Positions 37,083-45,648 of a DNA stretch of 62,782 nt are shown here, piece by piece; position 1 is the stretch's first letter; the number at the start of each line of letters is the position of its first letter. The position numbers and the translations under genes are program-made. The notes under the pieces are model-generated. The model saw only the letters and a list, made by a program, of their open reading frames with translations. It had not been told where the DNA came from and did no database searches. The stretch covers positions 1-62,782 of the IMG/VR virus record IMGVR_UViG_3300025379_000009. One strand, 5' to 3'. Source of the DNA: a virus.

Positions 37083-37699
37083 TGATCCAACCCGGACTGG
37101 CCAGAATTGAAGGCTTTGTAAAAATTACCGATCCTAACACCGGCGAAGTGTTAGTTGATAAAAAAAATGCCATACACTATGAAAATATCAGTATTGCTAT
37201 GGCACGCACTCTGAGCAATAGAACCAGTGCTCAGGGCGGCGGCTGGATCTATGCCATGGCCTTTGGCAATGGCGGTAGTGCAGTGGATCCAACCGGTGTC
37301 ATCACTTATTTGCCACCTAATACTACCGGCACAAATGCTACCTTGTACAACGAAACTTATGTCAAGGTGGTAGATGATAATTCGGTAGCCGATTTAGATC
37401 CAGCCAACAACTACATGACAGTCCTGCATACATCAGGTCAACCTTATACAGACATCGTGGTAACCTGTACCTTGGACTACGGCGAACCTGCTGGACAACA
37501 GGCCTACGATAACAGTACCAATTTTAACGGTGAATATGTGTTTGATGAGCTAGGGCTACAGTGCTACGGTACCAGCGCCACAGATCTGTTGCTGATCACC
37601 CATGTTATTTTTCACCCTGTACAAAAGAGTCTGAACCGCCAGATCCAGATTGATTATACCCTGCGTATCCAGACTTTGACAAATTTAAGTGCCGCATAA
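37079..37699 (+). CDS. Conserved virion structural protein
   Basis: 206 residues. ARIEGFVKITDPNTGEVLVD then NAIHYENISIAMARTLSNR, followed by a Gly-rich stretch (MAFGNGGSAVDPTGVITYLP), ATLYNETYVKVVDD and C-terminal strands (FDELGLQCYG..LLITHVIFHP) form a pattern I recall from structural proteins of marine T4-like phages downstream of the large baseplate proteins. The exact virion location is unknown. It is coupled to the 49-residue gene by ATGA. Confidence 0.75.
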   Translation: MMIQPGLARIEGFVKITDPNTGEVLVDKKNAIHYENISIAMARTLSNRTSAQGGGWIYAMAFGNGGSAVDPTGVITYLPPNTTGTNATLYNETYVKVVDDNSVADLDPANNYMTVLHTSGQPYTDIVVTCTLDYGEPAGQQAYDNSTNFNGEYVFDELGLQCYGTSATDLLLITHVIFHPVQKSLNRQIQIDYTLRIQTLTNLSAA

Positions 37700-37727
37700 A
37701 TATGAGTATATTAATGTGCGGTAAATA
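37695..37727 (+). promoter_or_regulatory. Late promoter region before fibre gene
   Basis: Two elements: CATAAATA at 37695-37702 and TGCGGTAAATA at 37717-37727. The second is identical over 11 bp to 10233-10243. It lies 22 nt before ATG 37750 with GACGGAGT as ribosome site (37733-37740). Confidence 0.65.
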
Positions 37728-37749
37728 CAACAAGACGGAGTAATAAAAC

Positions 37750-39030
37750 ATGTCATACACAATTAACCTAACTGATGGCGCTATATTTGCTGTCATTCCT
37801 GACGGTACAATAAACACCAGCAGTAGCATGACACTGGTGGGCAAAAACTATGCCGGTTACGGTCAATTCTTAGACACCAACTTTATACACCTTCTAGAAA
37901 ATTCATCCAACACTACTCCTCCTGGTGCTCCGCTAACAGGTCAACTGTGGTGGAATTCTGGTAGCAACTTGCTACAGGTTTATAACGGCTCTTCATGGAA
38001 AACCATCAGCAGCGCCACAGCGCAAGGAACAGCACCTACCAGTAACGTGACTGGCGACCTCTGGTACAACACTACCAATGCACAGTTGTTTGTCTGGACT
38101 GGCACTGCCTTCCTATTGATTGGACCAAACTATAGTTCAGCCACAGGTGTCACTGGTGCATTTGCCAATGTGATTACCGACAACAACTCAACTGTGCATC
38201 CTGTGATTGAGCTGGTAGTCAACAGCGACATAGTTGGCATTGTGAGTCAAGACGCTACATTCGTTCCGCAGTCGGCCATTCCTGGATTTGCCAATGTGAA
38301 TCCTGGCATACAGTTGGCCACCACAGTCAATGGACAGGCACCACAGTTCTGGGGCACAGTCAACAACGCATCATACCTGAACGGATTTACCAGCGACAGT
38401 TTCATGCGTACCGATTCCAATACCACAACCACTGGTACCATTGCTATCAACAACAATGCAGGCCTATCAGTGGGCGCCAGCCAAGATTTCAGAGTATCTG
38501 TGGCCAATACCAATGTGACCGTGGCCAATCAAGACAACGGTGGCAACATAGCATTTGTGGTCAACGTGGCTGGAGTTCCAACCACGGCCATGACCATTTT
38601 TGGTGCCAATGGCACTATCCAAGGCACACAGATCACGGCACAGTATGCTGACGTGGCTGAACGTTTTGAAGCCGACGCCGACTTGGCTCCAGGTACAGTA
38701 GTTGAGTTGGGCGGTTCTGCCGAAATCACTCAAAGTGCTACAGAATTAAGCGACAATGTGTTTGGTGTTATAAGTACCCAAGCAGCCTACCTAATGAACA
38801 GCTCAGCTGGATCAGATTTGACTCACCCAGCAGTGGCCATGACAGGACGAGTTCCGGTGCGAAGCATTGGTATCGTGCGCAAAGGAGATCGCTTGGTATC
38901 TGCTGGCAAGGGCCTAGCCCGTGCAGCACAGGCCGGAGAAGCCACAGCATTTAATGTGATTGGTCGTGCGTTGAAAGATAAATTAACAGCAGACGAGGGC
39001 ACCGTAGAAGCCATTGTCACAATCAAATAA
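37750..39030 (+). CDS. Tail fibre-like protein
   Basis: 426 residues. The N-terminal half contains paired GQLWWNSGSNLLQVYNGSSW and GDLWYNTTNAQLFVWTGTAF units (about 60-80 and 100-120), short W-Y-N...W motifs common in phage fibres. The middle is repetitive beta-type sequence. The C-terminal 120 residues (ITAQYADVAERFEADADLAP, GTVVELGG, VAMTGRVPVRSIG) form a domain recurrent at the ends of marine phage fibres, possibly for trimerisation or a chaperone-like function. It likely contributes to host attachment. Confidence 0.75.
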   Translation: MSYTINLTDGAIFAVIPDGTINTSSSMTLVGKNYAGYGQFLDTNFIHLLENSSNTTPPGAPLTGQLWWNSGSNLLQVYNGSSWKTISSATAQGTAPTSNVTGDLWYNTTNAQLFVWTGTAFLLIGPNYSSATGVTGAFANVITDNNSTVHPVIELVVNSDIVGIVSQDATFVPQSAIPGFANVNPGIQLATTVNGQAPQFWGTVNNASYLNGFTSDSFMRTDSNTTTTGTIAINNNAGLSVGASQDFRVSVANTNVTVANQDNGGNIAFVVNVAGVPTTAMTIFGANGTIQGTQITAQYADVAERFEADADLAPGTVVELGGSAEITQSATELSDNVFGVISTQAAYLMNSSAGSDLTHPAVAMTGRVPVRSIGIVRKGDRLVSAGKGLARAAQAGEATAFNVIGRALKDKLTADEGTVEAIVTIK

Positions 39031-39042
39031 CCGGAACAAAAA

Positions 39043-40071
39043 ATGACATACATCTCAACTGGAAACATACAGGCCACCGATTACAACGGTTTCGTAAGTA
39101 CAACATCTGGTGGCAACGTTAATGCCACTTGGGGTACAGCTGGCAACGGTGCAGGTTACGGTCAAGGAAATATTTCCACAGTTGCGACCGGTGGTACAGT
39201 ACAGGCTACTCAGTGGTCAAGTTTGTTCAGTATTATAGCCAACATGGCTTCACATCAGGGCTCATCAATTACCAGCCGTACACCATATCCGGTCACTGGC
39301 AACATAATCTATGCCAATGCCAACGTGGCCACCGACATTGCCACTTGTTATGCCAATCGTGCCAATGCGGCTTCAGTTGGCACCCTGTTTACCGGCTGGA
39401 CCGGCTCACCCAGCAAGACCACTGCCACAGGTGGTGGTACTGCCGCCTGGAGTATCAACTGGACGCACACCATCACGTTTGCCAACACAGCTGCTTATTA
39501 TTCTTTCTTTAATGCAGGTGGAACAATCAAATGGTACAACAGCAAAAACAGTACCGGTGCAGGTGGATCTACCCAGGGCGATGCTGAATGGAATGCTTTT
39601 ATTGGATTTGGCGGGGCCGGCGGCAAGTGCGCAGGCAACGTGGTACTGACCGGCAGTGGCACTAGCAAAACTATCAATGGTACTACCTATGTAGGAACCA
39701 ACAAGTACGGTGGAACATTAACTCCGGGCACCTTGGCTTCAGCCACAGGTGTATTCAACCTGGGTACAGCCAACACAACTGTTTTCCAACAGAATGATAC
39801 GGGTACTGCTTATACCAGCAACTATGTGCGTATCAATGCCTTGGTCAACAGCACCACAGCGCCAACCACCTTGACTCTGTATACCACCTGGTACGACGCA
39901 GGTGATGGCAACGCAGGTTCCAACACAGCAATTTCAGGCGGAACAGCGGCAACTACAGGTACTCTTAGCTTTGGTTCAGCTCCCACAGTATTGGTTACTC
40001 TTACACCTCCAGAGCAACTCTATATTGCCAATACATGGGGAAGCCCAACCATTTCGTCATCATTCGTATGA
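39043..40071 (+). CDS. Fibre-associated or virion protein
   Basis: 342 residues, Gly/Thr/Asn-rich with no charged clusters. The N-terminus IQATDYNGFVSTTSGGNVNA then WGTAGNGAGYGQ and VQATQWSSLFSIIANMASHQ is a module found in many short marine phage fibre proteins. The C-terminus is beta-rich. It starts 12 nt after the preceding stop and ends 26 nt before a strong terminator, so it is the last gene of the late structural block. Confidence 0.72.
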   Translation: MTYISTGNIQATDYNGFVSTTSGGNVNATWGTAGNGAGYGQGNISTVATGGTVQATQWSSLFSIIANMASHQGSSITSRTPYPVTGNIIYANANVATDIATCYANRANAASVGTLFTGWTGSPSKTTATGGGTAAWSINWTHTITFANTAAYYSFFNAGGTIKWYNSKNSTGAGGSTQGDAEWNAFIGFGGAGGKCAGNVVLTGSGTSKTINGTTYVGTNKYGGTLTPGTLASATGVFNLGTANTTVFQQNDTGTAYTSNYVRINALVNSTTAPTTLTLYTTWYDAGDGNAGSNTAISGGTAATTGTLSFGSAPTVLVTLTPPEQLYIANTWGSPTISSSFV

Positions 40072-40097
40072 CCGTAATACTCGACGATATATCACCA

Positions 40098-40117
40098 AAA
40101 GCCCCGAAAGGGGCTTT
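40098..40117 (+). terminator. Rho-independent-type terminator after the structural block
   Basis: AAAGCCCC-GAAA-GGGGCTTT is a perfect 8-bp stem with a stable GNRA tetraloop. The T-run is interrupted (TTTACCTTATG), so efficiency is uncertain. It separates the virion genes from the accessory region. Confidence 0.85.
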
Positions 40118-40143
40118 ACCTTATGTAGTTTTTGTAGTATAAT
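40115..40143 (+). promoter_or_regulatory. Sigma70-type promoter opening the accessory operon
   Basis: TTTACC (40115-40120), 17-bp spacer, TATAAT (40138-40143). The -10 box ends only 6 nt before ATG 40150, so the transcript would start at or next to the start codon. The -35 overlaps the terminator stem. Confidence 0.6.
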
Positions 40144-40149
40144 AAACCT

Positions 40150-40452
40150 ATGGATACTGAAAAACTTGTAGCACACGCCCGTGCCCGTTTTGAGCATGCT
40201 GCTTCTCGTCGCATGCTCAAAGAAAAATACCAAGGCAAATCTGTATTTGCTCATGCCGGAGGCATGTGGCAGGCCGGACCAGAGCTGTTGACTCTATTAA
40301 AATGCTGTAGTGGTGATGTTGTGATCCTAGATCTGTATGAAACACCGGTAAGAGTCAATGCTGAAGAATTTTACGAGCAGGTACTTGAACGTTGGCAAGA
40401 ACAACTCAATGCCTGGTTGGTTGAATATGAAACTTTGAACAGTAACCGATGA
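40150..40452 (+). CDS. Conserved hypothetical phage protein
   Basis: 100 residues: ARARFEHAASRRMLKEKYQG, then FAHAGGMWQAGPELLTLLKC and ERWQEQLNAWLVEYE. I recall close relatives in most marine T4-like phages, with the same FEHA...LREKY...GGM...GPELL pattern, but no known function. Alpha-helical ends with a beta core. It overlaps the next gene by 4 nt. Confidence 0.75.
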   Translation: MDTEKLVAHARARFEHAASRRMLKEKYQGKSVFAHAGGMWQAGPELLTLLKCCSGDVVILDLYETPVRVNAEEFYEQVLERWQEQLNAWLVEYETLNSNR

Positions 40453-41213
40453 CCACAGGTGCGTTAATCTTTGCTTTTAATAACGAACATGTTGACTACG
40501 AAGCCATGGCTCGCTGGTCAGCCAGCAACATTGAACGGCATCTTGGCATACCTACCAGAATCATAACCAATCAGGATGTAGAACCGATTGCTGGATCAAC
40601 TAGAACCTTCCAGGACCTACCGTCTCAGGTCACCTGGTACAATGTCAATCGTGTAGATGCCTATAATCTGTCACCATGGGATTGTACCTTGGTGCTGGAT
40701 GCCGACTATGTGGTGGCCAGCAACCAGCTACAGGCCTTGCTAGAAGCAGATATAGATTTTATTGCCCATCGTACCGCTTATGATGTCACAGCCAAAGAAA
40801 CTTTTAAAGACTTGGATACTTTTGGTGATCATCGCATGCCCATGTGGTGGGCCACAGTCATGATGTTCCGCCGCAGTGAACAGGCCCAATTGATATTTGA
40901 AAGCATGCAGATGGTACGCCAACACTGGGATCATTATCGTAGCTTGTACGGCATATCTCGTACCACGTATCGTAACGACTTTGCCCTGAGTATAGCACTA
41001 GGCATGGTCAACGGGCATGTGTTGAATCATGCTGATATTCCTTGGAAATTGGCCACAGTCACACACGAACACAAACTGACCAAGACAGGTCCAGATGAAT
41101 ATCGTGTGGACTGGACTGATCAAGAATCTCGTCCACGCTGGATGAAACTGACACATGATTTTCATGCCATGGGCAAAGGACACTTAGGAGCCATTGTTGA
41201 CCTTGCTAGCTGA
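40449..41213 (+). CDS. Glycosyltransferase-like protein (GT-A, GT8-like)
   Basis: 254 residues. The N-terminal ALIFAFNNEHVDYEAMARWS resembles the nucleotide-sugar binding strand/helix, and LVLDADYVVAS holds a D-x-D motif (D84-x-D86) for metal binding. A later HxxGKG-like stretch (HAMGKGHLG, near the C-terminus) matches the His-x2-Gly-x-Lys loop of GT8 enzymes. It may transfer a sugar onto a glycan or protein. The downstream gene starts within its last codons. Confidence 0.75.
   Translation: MTTGALIFAFNNEHVDYEAMARWSASNIERHLGIPTRIITNQDVEPIAGSTRTFQDLPSQVTWYNVNRVDAYNLSPWDCTLVLDADYVVASNQLQALLEADIDFIAHRTAYDVTAKETFKDLDTFGDHRMPMWWATVMMFRRSEQAQLIFESMQMVRQHWDHYRSLYGISRTTYRNDFALSIALGMVNGHVLNHADIPWKLATVTHEHKLTKTGPDEYRVDWTDQESRPRWMKLTHDFHAMGKGHLGAIVDLAS
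41186..41190 (+). promoter_or_regulatory. Shine-Dalgarno for a TTG start
   Basis: AGGAG lies 3 nt before TTG 41194 and 6 nt before TTG 41197, supporting a non-AUG start; the second has the better spacing. Confidence 0.55.
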
Positions 41214-41925
41214 ACGTGGATACTTGATACCGGCCATTGGCGATCAATATGTGACCTGCGCCAGGCGCCTGGCTGACTCGATACTACAGCATCATCCGCT
41301 GGCTGACATATCCATAGTGACTGTTGATCAATTACCACATGGAGATCTGGGCGGATTCGCTAACGATTGGCAAATGTTTGAGATTAGTCCCTACAGACAG
41401 ACTATCAAGTTAGAAGCGGACATGCTCTGCGCCAGCCCAATTGATCATTGGTGGACCTTGTTTGAACGCAGAGATCTAGTGATCAGTACCGGTTGCCGGA
41501 CTTATCATGACACGCCAGGCCAGTCTCGTTTATATCGCAAGATATTTGATCATAACAGTTTGCCAGACGTTTACAATGCCATTACCTATTGGCGCCGTAG
41601 TAAAACAGCACAGGATTTTTTTGATCTGGTGCGTACAATTTTTACCAATTGGCAACAGTACCGTGTGTTGTTGAAATTTCCAGATTTAGAAGCCACCACC
41701 GATGTGGTCTATGCCATGGCTGCAGTTATCATTGGCGAAGATCAAGTGACCTTGCCGCCAGGATTGGGTCCAACCATAGTACACATGAAGAAAAATATGA
41801 TAGGAACTGTCTCTGAAAATTGGACTGACGAACTGGTCTGGGAAAACGATCCTTTCAGGATCAACACTATCGCCCAATGGGGTCTGGTGCACTATCATGT
41901 CAAGGACTGGAACAATGAGCAATAG
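41194..41925 (+). CDS. Second glycosyltransferase-like protein, TTG start
   Basis: 243 residues beginning LTLLAERGYLIPAIGDQYVT. The N-terminal fold resembles the preceding gene: IKLEADMLCAS supplies an E-A-D acidic motif in place of D-x-D, and GPTIVHMKKN near the C-terminus parallels the GT8 His loop. No ATG is available; TTG at 41194 or 41197 follows AGGAG (41186-41190), so a TTG start inside the previous gene is most likely. Acceptor unknown. Confidence 0.7.
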   Translation: MLTLLAERGYLIPAIGDQYVTCARRLADSILQHHPLADISIVTVDQLPHGDLGGFANDWQMFEISPYRQTIKLEADMLCASPIDHWWTLFERRDLVISTGCRTYHDTPGQSRLYRKIFDHNSLPDVYNAITYWRRSKTAQDFFDLVRTIFTNWQQYRVLLKFPDLEATTDVVYAMAAVIIGEDQVTLPPGLGPTIVHMKKNMIGTVSENWTDELVWENDPFRINTIAQWGLVHYHVKDWNNEQ

Positions 41926-42250
41926 TACCAATGATAATTTTTGGCTGGCCTTGTCACAATATGTACCGCCAGATGTGCATGATCCTATCTATAGATTATA
42001 CTACAACGAACTGGGCGATGTGTTATTTTACAGTATGGAAGATTTACCCGGTAATTACATAGACGTTGATCCAGAAATATTTAGAGCTGGTCCAACCAAC
42101 TGTCGCGTGGTTGAAGGAAAATTGGTCTTTATCAAAACCAGTACAATACACAAACTTCGTCCCAATGGGAAAGGCACAGCTTGTCACCCACAAGACATCT
42201 GTGTCATGGTCAACGAGTCAGAACCGCATATCAAATGGAGTTTACAATGA
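41915..42250 (+). CDS. Conserved hypothetical protein
   Basis: 111 residues from ATG 41915 (MSNSTNDNFWLALSQYVPPD). DPIYRLYYNELGDVLFYSME, then DLPGNYIDVDPEIF and the CRVVEGKLVFI segment describe a small beta protein I recall beside glycosyltransferases in marine phages. No catalytic motif. It overlaps the upstream gene by 11 nt and the next start by 4 nt. Confidence 0.65.
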   Translation: MSNSTNDNFWLALSQYVPPDVHDPIYRLYYNELGDVLFYSMEDLPGNYIDVDPEIFRAGPTNCRVVEGKLVFIKTSTIHKLRPNGKGTACHPQDICVMVNESEPHIKWSLQ

Positions 42251-43182
42251 TTGAAGTAACAGGAATAGACGTAGCCGATTTGGATTGCATATACCTCAGC
42301 TATGATGAACCCAACAAGGAAGAAACTTGGGTGCGTATCAAAAATATGGTGCCCTGGGCACGACGTGTAGATGGCATCAAAGGATCAGACGCCGCACATA
42401 AGGCCGCAGCTGAAATGAGTACAACTGAGCGATTCATCTTGATCGACGGTGACAACATTCCTGACGAAGATTTTTTCAATCAACGTATCGTACTCAAAGG
42501 TGCCCATGAGCACCGTGCTGTATTTCGTTGGCGTGCTAGAAACATCATCAATGGACTCATGTACGGCAATGGCGGACTGTCATGCTGGACCCGAGAGTTC
42601 GTGGCCACCATGCGTACCCATGAAAACACAGACGGTTCTGCGGCCAATGATGTGGAGTTCTGTTTCTATCCAGATTATCATGCCATGTACAACTGTTATA
42701 GTACCACTTACCCTAACGGATCTGCTTTCCAGGCCTGGCGTGCTGGCTTCCGTGAAGGAGTGAAGATGTGCTTGAATCAAGGCGCACGCCCCACAGTAAC
42801 AGAATTCCAAGATCGTGTACATCATCGCAATCTTGATCACTTGACCATATGGCACAATGTAGGACGCGATGTAGACAATGGCATCTGGGCTATCGCAGGA
42901 TCACGTATGGGCACCTACATGACCATGCTGACCGATTGGGACTACAAACAGGTGCAGGACTTTGATACTCTGGCTCAATTATGGACAACGGTGGAAAATT
43001 CTAATCCAGAACTACTTGCTGGCCGTGTGGCCGAGGATCTTACCACACAACTGAGTCTGCCCATCAACATGATGTTGGAGAAAGAAAGCGCCTTCTTCAA
43101 ACATCATTATCGCAGTAACTGGCAAAACCGTCATTTTATGGACAAAGAAATTGATGTGATCAGGAGTCAAGAAGGATGGTAA
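42247..43182 (+). CDS. Phage glycosyltransferase-like protein (GT-A type)
   Basis: 311 residues from ATG 42247 (MIEVTGIDVADLDCIYLSYD). It has DEPNKEETWVRIKNMVPWAR, an ID-GDN metal-site-like motif (FILIDGDNIPDEDFF near 88) and RARNIINGLMYGNGGLSCW. The C-terminal half of the 533-residue protein at 57975 carries the same order of motifs (IDNGEPGADQNWAFL, then ARNPINGLTYGHQAMIAYNR), so the two are paralogues. A GT2-like sugar transfer role is plausible. Confidence 0.65.
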   Translation: MIEVTGIDVADLDCIYLSYDEPNKEETWVRIKNMVPWARRVDGIKGSDAAHKAAAEMSTTERFILIDGDNIPDEDFFNQRIVLKGAHEHRAVFRWRARNIINGLMYGNGGLSCWTREFVATMRTHENTDGSAANDVEFCFYPDYHAMYNCYSTTYPNGSAFQAWRAGFREGVKMCLNQGARPTVTEFQDRVHHRNLDHLTIWHNVGRDVDNGIWAIAGSRMGTYMTMLTDWDYKQVQDFDTLAQLWTTVENSNPELLAGRVAEDLTTQLSLPINMMLEKESAFFKHHYRSNWQNRHFMDKEIDVIRSQEGW

Positions 43183-44591
43183 ACAAGGGTGATGAAATCA
43201 CTTCAGATTTCAAATCTAAATTTCTGAGCAGTGCCGAGGACATGCAGGCTCTGTTGGGTCCGGCCATGTGCCTGGCCAAATGGAAACAGGTAAGCCTTCA
43301 TTTAACTACCGGACTCAACAACAGTTGCTACCATCCTCCCTTGCATGAAATACCCACTGAGTCGCTGGCCAACGATCCTAGTATTCTGCACAATACACCC
43401 TACAAAAAAATACAACGCAAGATCATGTTGCAACAAGAACGTCCTGCAGAATGTAGCTACTGCTGGAGCATGGAGGACAATGGCAAACTAAGTGATCGAC
43501 ACTACAGATCGGGCGAGCCATGGGCGGCCGTAAATTTTGAATCAATAATGAATTCCTCAGGAGATGAAAATGTTGTTCCTAGTTATGTTGAAGTTAATTT
43601 TAATCACGCCTGTAATTTGGCTTGTAGTTACTGTAGTCCGCAGTTTAGCTCAACTTGGCAAGCAGAAGTTGATAAGTGGGGAGGATATCCTACTGGCACT
43701 ATACACAATGATCCCAGTCACTTTACTGGTCGCAATCGCCCTATACCTAGTCGTGACGCCAATCCCTACGTTGATGCATTTTGGTCTTGGTGGCCTGAAC
43801 TGTATCCAGAACTAGAACATTTCCGCATGACTGGCGGCGAACCCATGCTGGATAAGAATACCTATCGTGTGTTTGACTATGTGTTGGCCAACCCTAAACC
43901 CAACTTACACTTGGATGTGACTAGTAATTTTAGTGTGGATGAAAAGTCGTGGCAAAAATACAAAGGCCATGTGAAAGAACTGTGTGAGGGTGAAAAGATC
44001 GAACATTTTATGCAGTATGTAAGTTTGGATTCGTGGGGGTCGCAGGCTGAATATATTCGTCACGGTTTAGATTTTAATCTCTTATGGGATCGCGTTAATC
44101 AATTTCTAACAGAGATTCCTGGTCGCAACAGCATTACTTTTATTGTGACCATGAACAATCTGAGTGTGACCAATCTCAGTAGCCTGTTTGCTGGTATTTT
44201 AGGCCTGCGCAAACTGTACAGCAAGACTTATCAACGTGTTTGGTTTGACACTCCTGTACTTCGTCAGCCTGCCTGGCAAAGTTTACAGCTACTGCCTGAA
44301 AGTTATGCAGAACAGTTGGAATATCTCTGGGCCTGGATGATACGTCAAATTGAACGCGAGGACGATCCTTTTCATGGATTCAAAGACTACGAGATAGCCA
44401 GACTGGATCGCGACATAGCCTGGATGCGTGATGGACAAAAGTTAGAGCCTGCATACTTACAACGCAACAAGGCCGACTTTTTTAGATTCTTTAGCGAAGC
44501 CGATCGCAGACATGGCACAGATTTTTTAAAGACCTTTCCAGAAATGACTGCCTGGTGGAAGGAGTGCGAATACTATGCTAGGCAATCGTAA
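43176..44591 (+). CDS. Radical SAM protein with N-terminal twitch domain, copy 1
   Basis: 471 residues. An auxiliary Fe-S domain precedes the barrel: C32, C51 (SCYHPP), C93-x2-C96. The SAM cluster motif is C146-x3-C150-x2-C153 (CNLACSYC), followed by FSSTW and the glycine-rich MTGGEPML near 222. This domain order fits the N_Twi_rSAM type (auxiliary cluster first), not classical SPASM. Substrate unknown. Host codons over 43563-43637 are unusually rich in T-ending codons (19 of 25), which coincides with a second ORF in the +1 frame. It overlaps both neighbours by a few bases. Confidence 0.9.
   Translation: MVNKGDEITSDFKSKFLSSAEDMQALLGPAMCLAKWKQVSLHLTTGLNNSCYHPPLHEIPTESLANDPSILHNTPYKKIQRKIMLQQERPAECSYCWSMEDNGKLSDRHYRSGEPWAAVNFESIMNSSGDENVVPSYVEVNFNHACNLACSYCSPQFSSTWQAEVDKWGGYPTGTIHNDPSHFTGRNRPIPSRDANPYVDAFWSWWPELYPELEHFRMTGGEPMLDKNTYRVFDYVLANPKPNLHLDVTSNFSVDEKSWQKYKGHVKELCEGEKIEHFMQYVSLDSWGSQAEYIRHGLDFNLLWDRVNQFLTEIPGRNSITFIVTMNNLSVTNLSSLFAGILGLRKLYSKTYQRVWFDTPVLRQPAWQSLQLLPESYAEQLEYLWAWMIRQIEREDDPFHGFKDYEIARLDRDIAWMRDGQKLEPAYLQRNKADFFRFFSEADRRHGTDFLKTFPEMTAWWKECEYYARQS
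43570..43815 (+). CDS. Candidate overprinted two-TM membrane protein inside radical SAM copy 1
   Basis: An out-of-frame ORF (+1 relative to its host) with AGGAG at 43559-43563, ideally spaced (6 nt) from ATG 43570; ATG 43564 is the alternative. 81 residues: TM1 at about 1-25 (MLFLVMLKLILITPVIWLVV), a short Lys-containing loop, TM2 at about 42-62 (LLALYTMIPVTLLVAIALYL). The Cys-rich radical SAM motif itself reads as Val-rich in this frame, so part of the hydrophobicity is a by-product. The strong ribosome site and the T-ending codon shift in the host argue for real coding. Unproven. Confidence 0.4.
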   Translation: MLFLVMLKLILITPVIWLVVTVVRSLAQLGKQKLISGEDILLALYTMIPVTLLVAIALYLVVTPIPTLMHFGLGGLNCIQN

Positions 44592-45648
44592 GCTGGTAGT
44601 AGACACCTTTAGTGAAATATCTGATCTAATACAACCTTGGATTGATGCAGAATTTTGGGATTTATCGCAACACGAAATTTTGCCAGGCGCAGTATATGTG
44701 ATTGGTCGACAGCAGTTCAATGCCAATCGCGATCTCATCGTAGATCTTGTGCGAAATAAAACTATAGATGTAGTTTTTAGCAATCCAGCCGAAGGGTCCG
44801 AAACTGTGATTACTCACTGTGAATTTGGATTGAAAGTGATGGATCTGCTTGAGCAAGGGCAGATTCCAGTTATCACCGGCGGTGATATCCCTGCACAGTA
44901 TCCGCATCTGTTGTATGAAAGTTTTTTGCCCAAGCTGTATGACTATGTGGAAAACATGGAAGCAGTGCAACAGTATCAGGATCAATATTCTACAGATCGT
45001 CCTTATAAGTTCCTGTTCCTGAATGGACGACAACGCGATCATAGACGCTACATGATAGACCTGTTGAGACCGGTACTGGATCAGGCCTTGTGGACCAATT
45101 TGGATAGTGGCAACGGCCCAATACAGCTTTTACCGGCCGGTTATGAACCTGACATGTTTGATTCGACTGTCGATACCACAGTCTCGGTGGGACTGATCAA
45201 AAATCAACTGTTCCGCGGAATCTGGGGAGAAATATATCTCAAGGCTCGTCCTTATCAGGACACATATTTCAGCGTGGTCACCGAAACAGTGCATAGATAT
45301 CCTTACAGTTTCCGGACAGAAAAAATATGGAAACCCATAGCCATTGGTCATCCATTTATTGCTGTGGCCAATTGTGGATTTTATAGAGATCTACACAAAC
45401 TGGGTTTCCGCACGTTTGGACATGTGATAGATGAATCTTTTGATAACATAGCCGACAATCATGTTCGTGTAGTGCGATGTGCCGAAGTGATACGAGATCT
45501 GTGTCAGCAAGATCTGGCCAGTTTCCTTACAGCCTGCGAGGATGTGTGTAAATACAACAAGCAACATCTCGCAGACATGCGGCTACAGGTCCGTGCCGAA
45601 TTTCCTCAACGCTTTGAAAAATTTATACGTGAACGATTTAGAGTTTAA
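44575..45648 (+). CDS. Exostosin/fucosyltransferase-like (GT-B) protein
   Basis: 357 residues. The C-terminal half shows a motif set shared with the proteins at 55834 and 56900: a Glu in VTETVHRYPYSFRTEKIWKP, GHPFIAVAN, then LGFRTFGHVIDESFDN. T-E-K-x-x-K-x-x-x-x-x-P-F is the donor-binding loop seen in fucosyltransferase- and exostosin-like GT-B enzymes. The N-terminus reads more like a phage-specific acceptor domain; FLFLNGRQRDHRRYM starts the second half. It overlaps the radical SAM gene by 17 nt. Confidence 0.65.
   Translation: MLGNRKLVVDTFSEISDLIQPWIDAEFWDLSQHEILPGAVYVIGRQQFNANRDLIVDLVRNKTIDVVFSNPAEGSETVITHCEFGLKVMDLLEQGQIPVITGGDIPAQYPHLLYESFLPKLYDYVENMEAVQQYQDQYSTDRPYKFLFLNGRQRDHRRYMIDLLRPVLDQALWTNLDSGNGPIQLLPAGYEPDMFDSTVDTTVSVGLIKNQLFRGIWGEIYLKARPYQDTYFSVVTETVHRYPYSFRTEKIWKPIAIGHPFIAVANCGFYRDLHKLGFRTFGHVIDESFDNIADNHVRVVRCAEVIRDLCQQDLASFLTACEDVCKYNKQHLADMRLQVRAEFPQRFEKFIRERFRV

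Noticed and set aside
42449-42763. Nested ORF in the glycosyltransferase gene at 42247
   Set aside because: GTG start without ribosome site; Ser/Cys/Pro-rich composition typical of a shadow frame.
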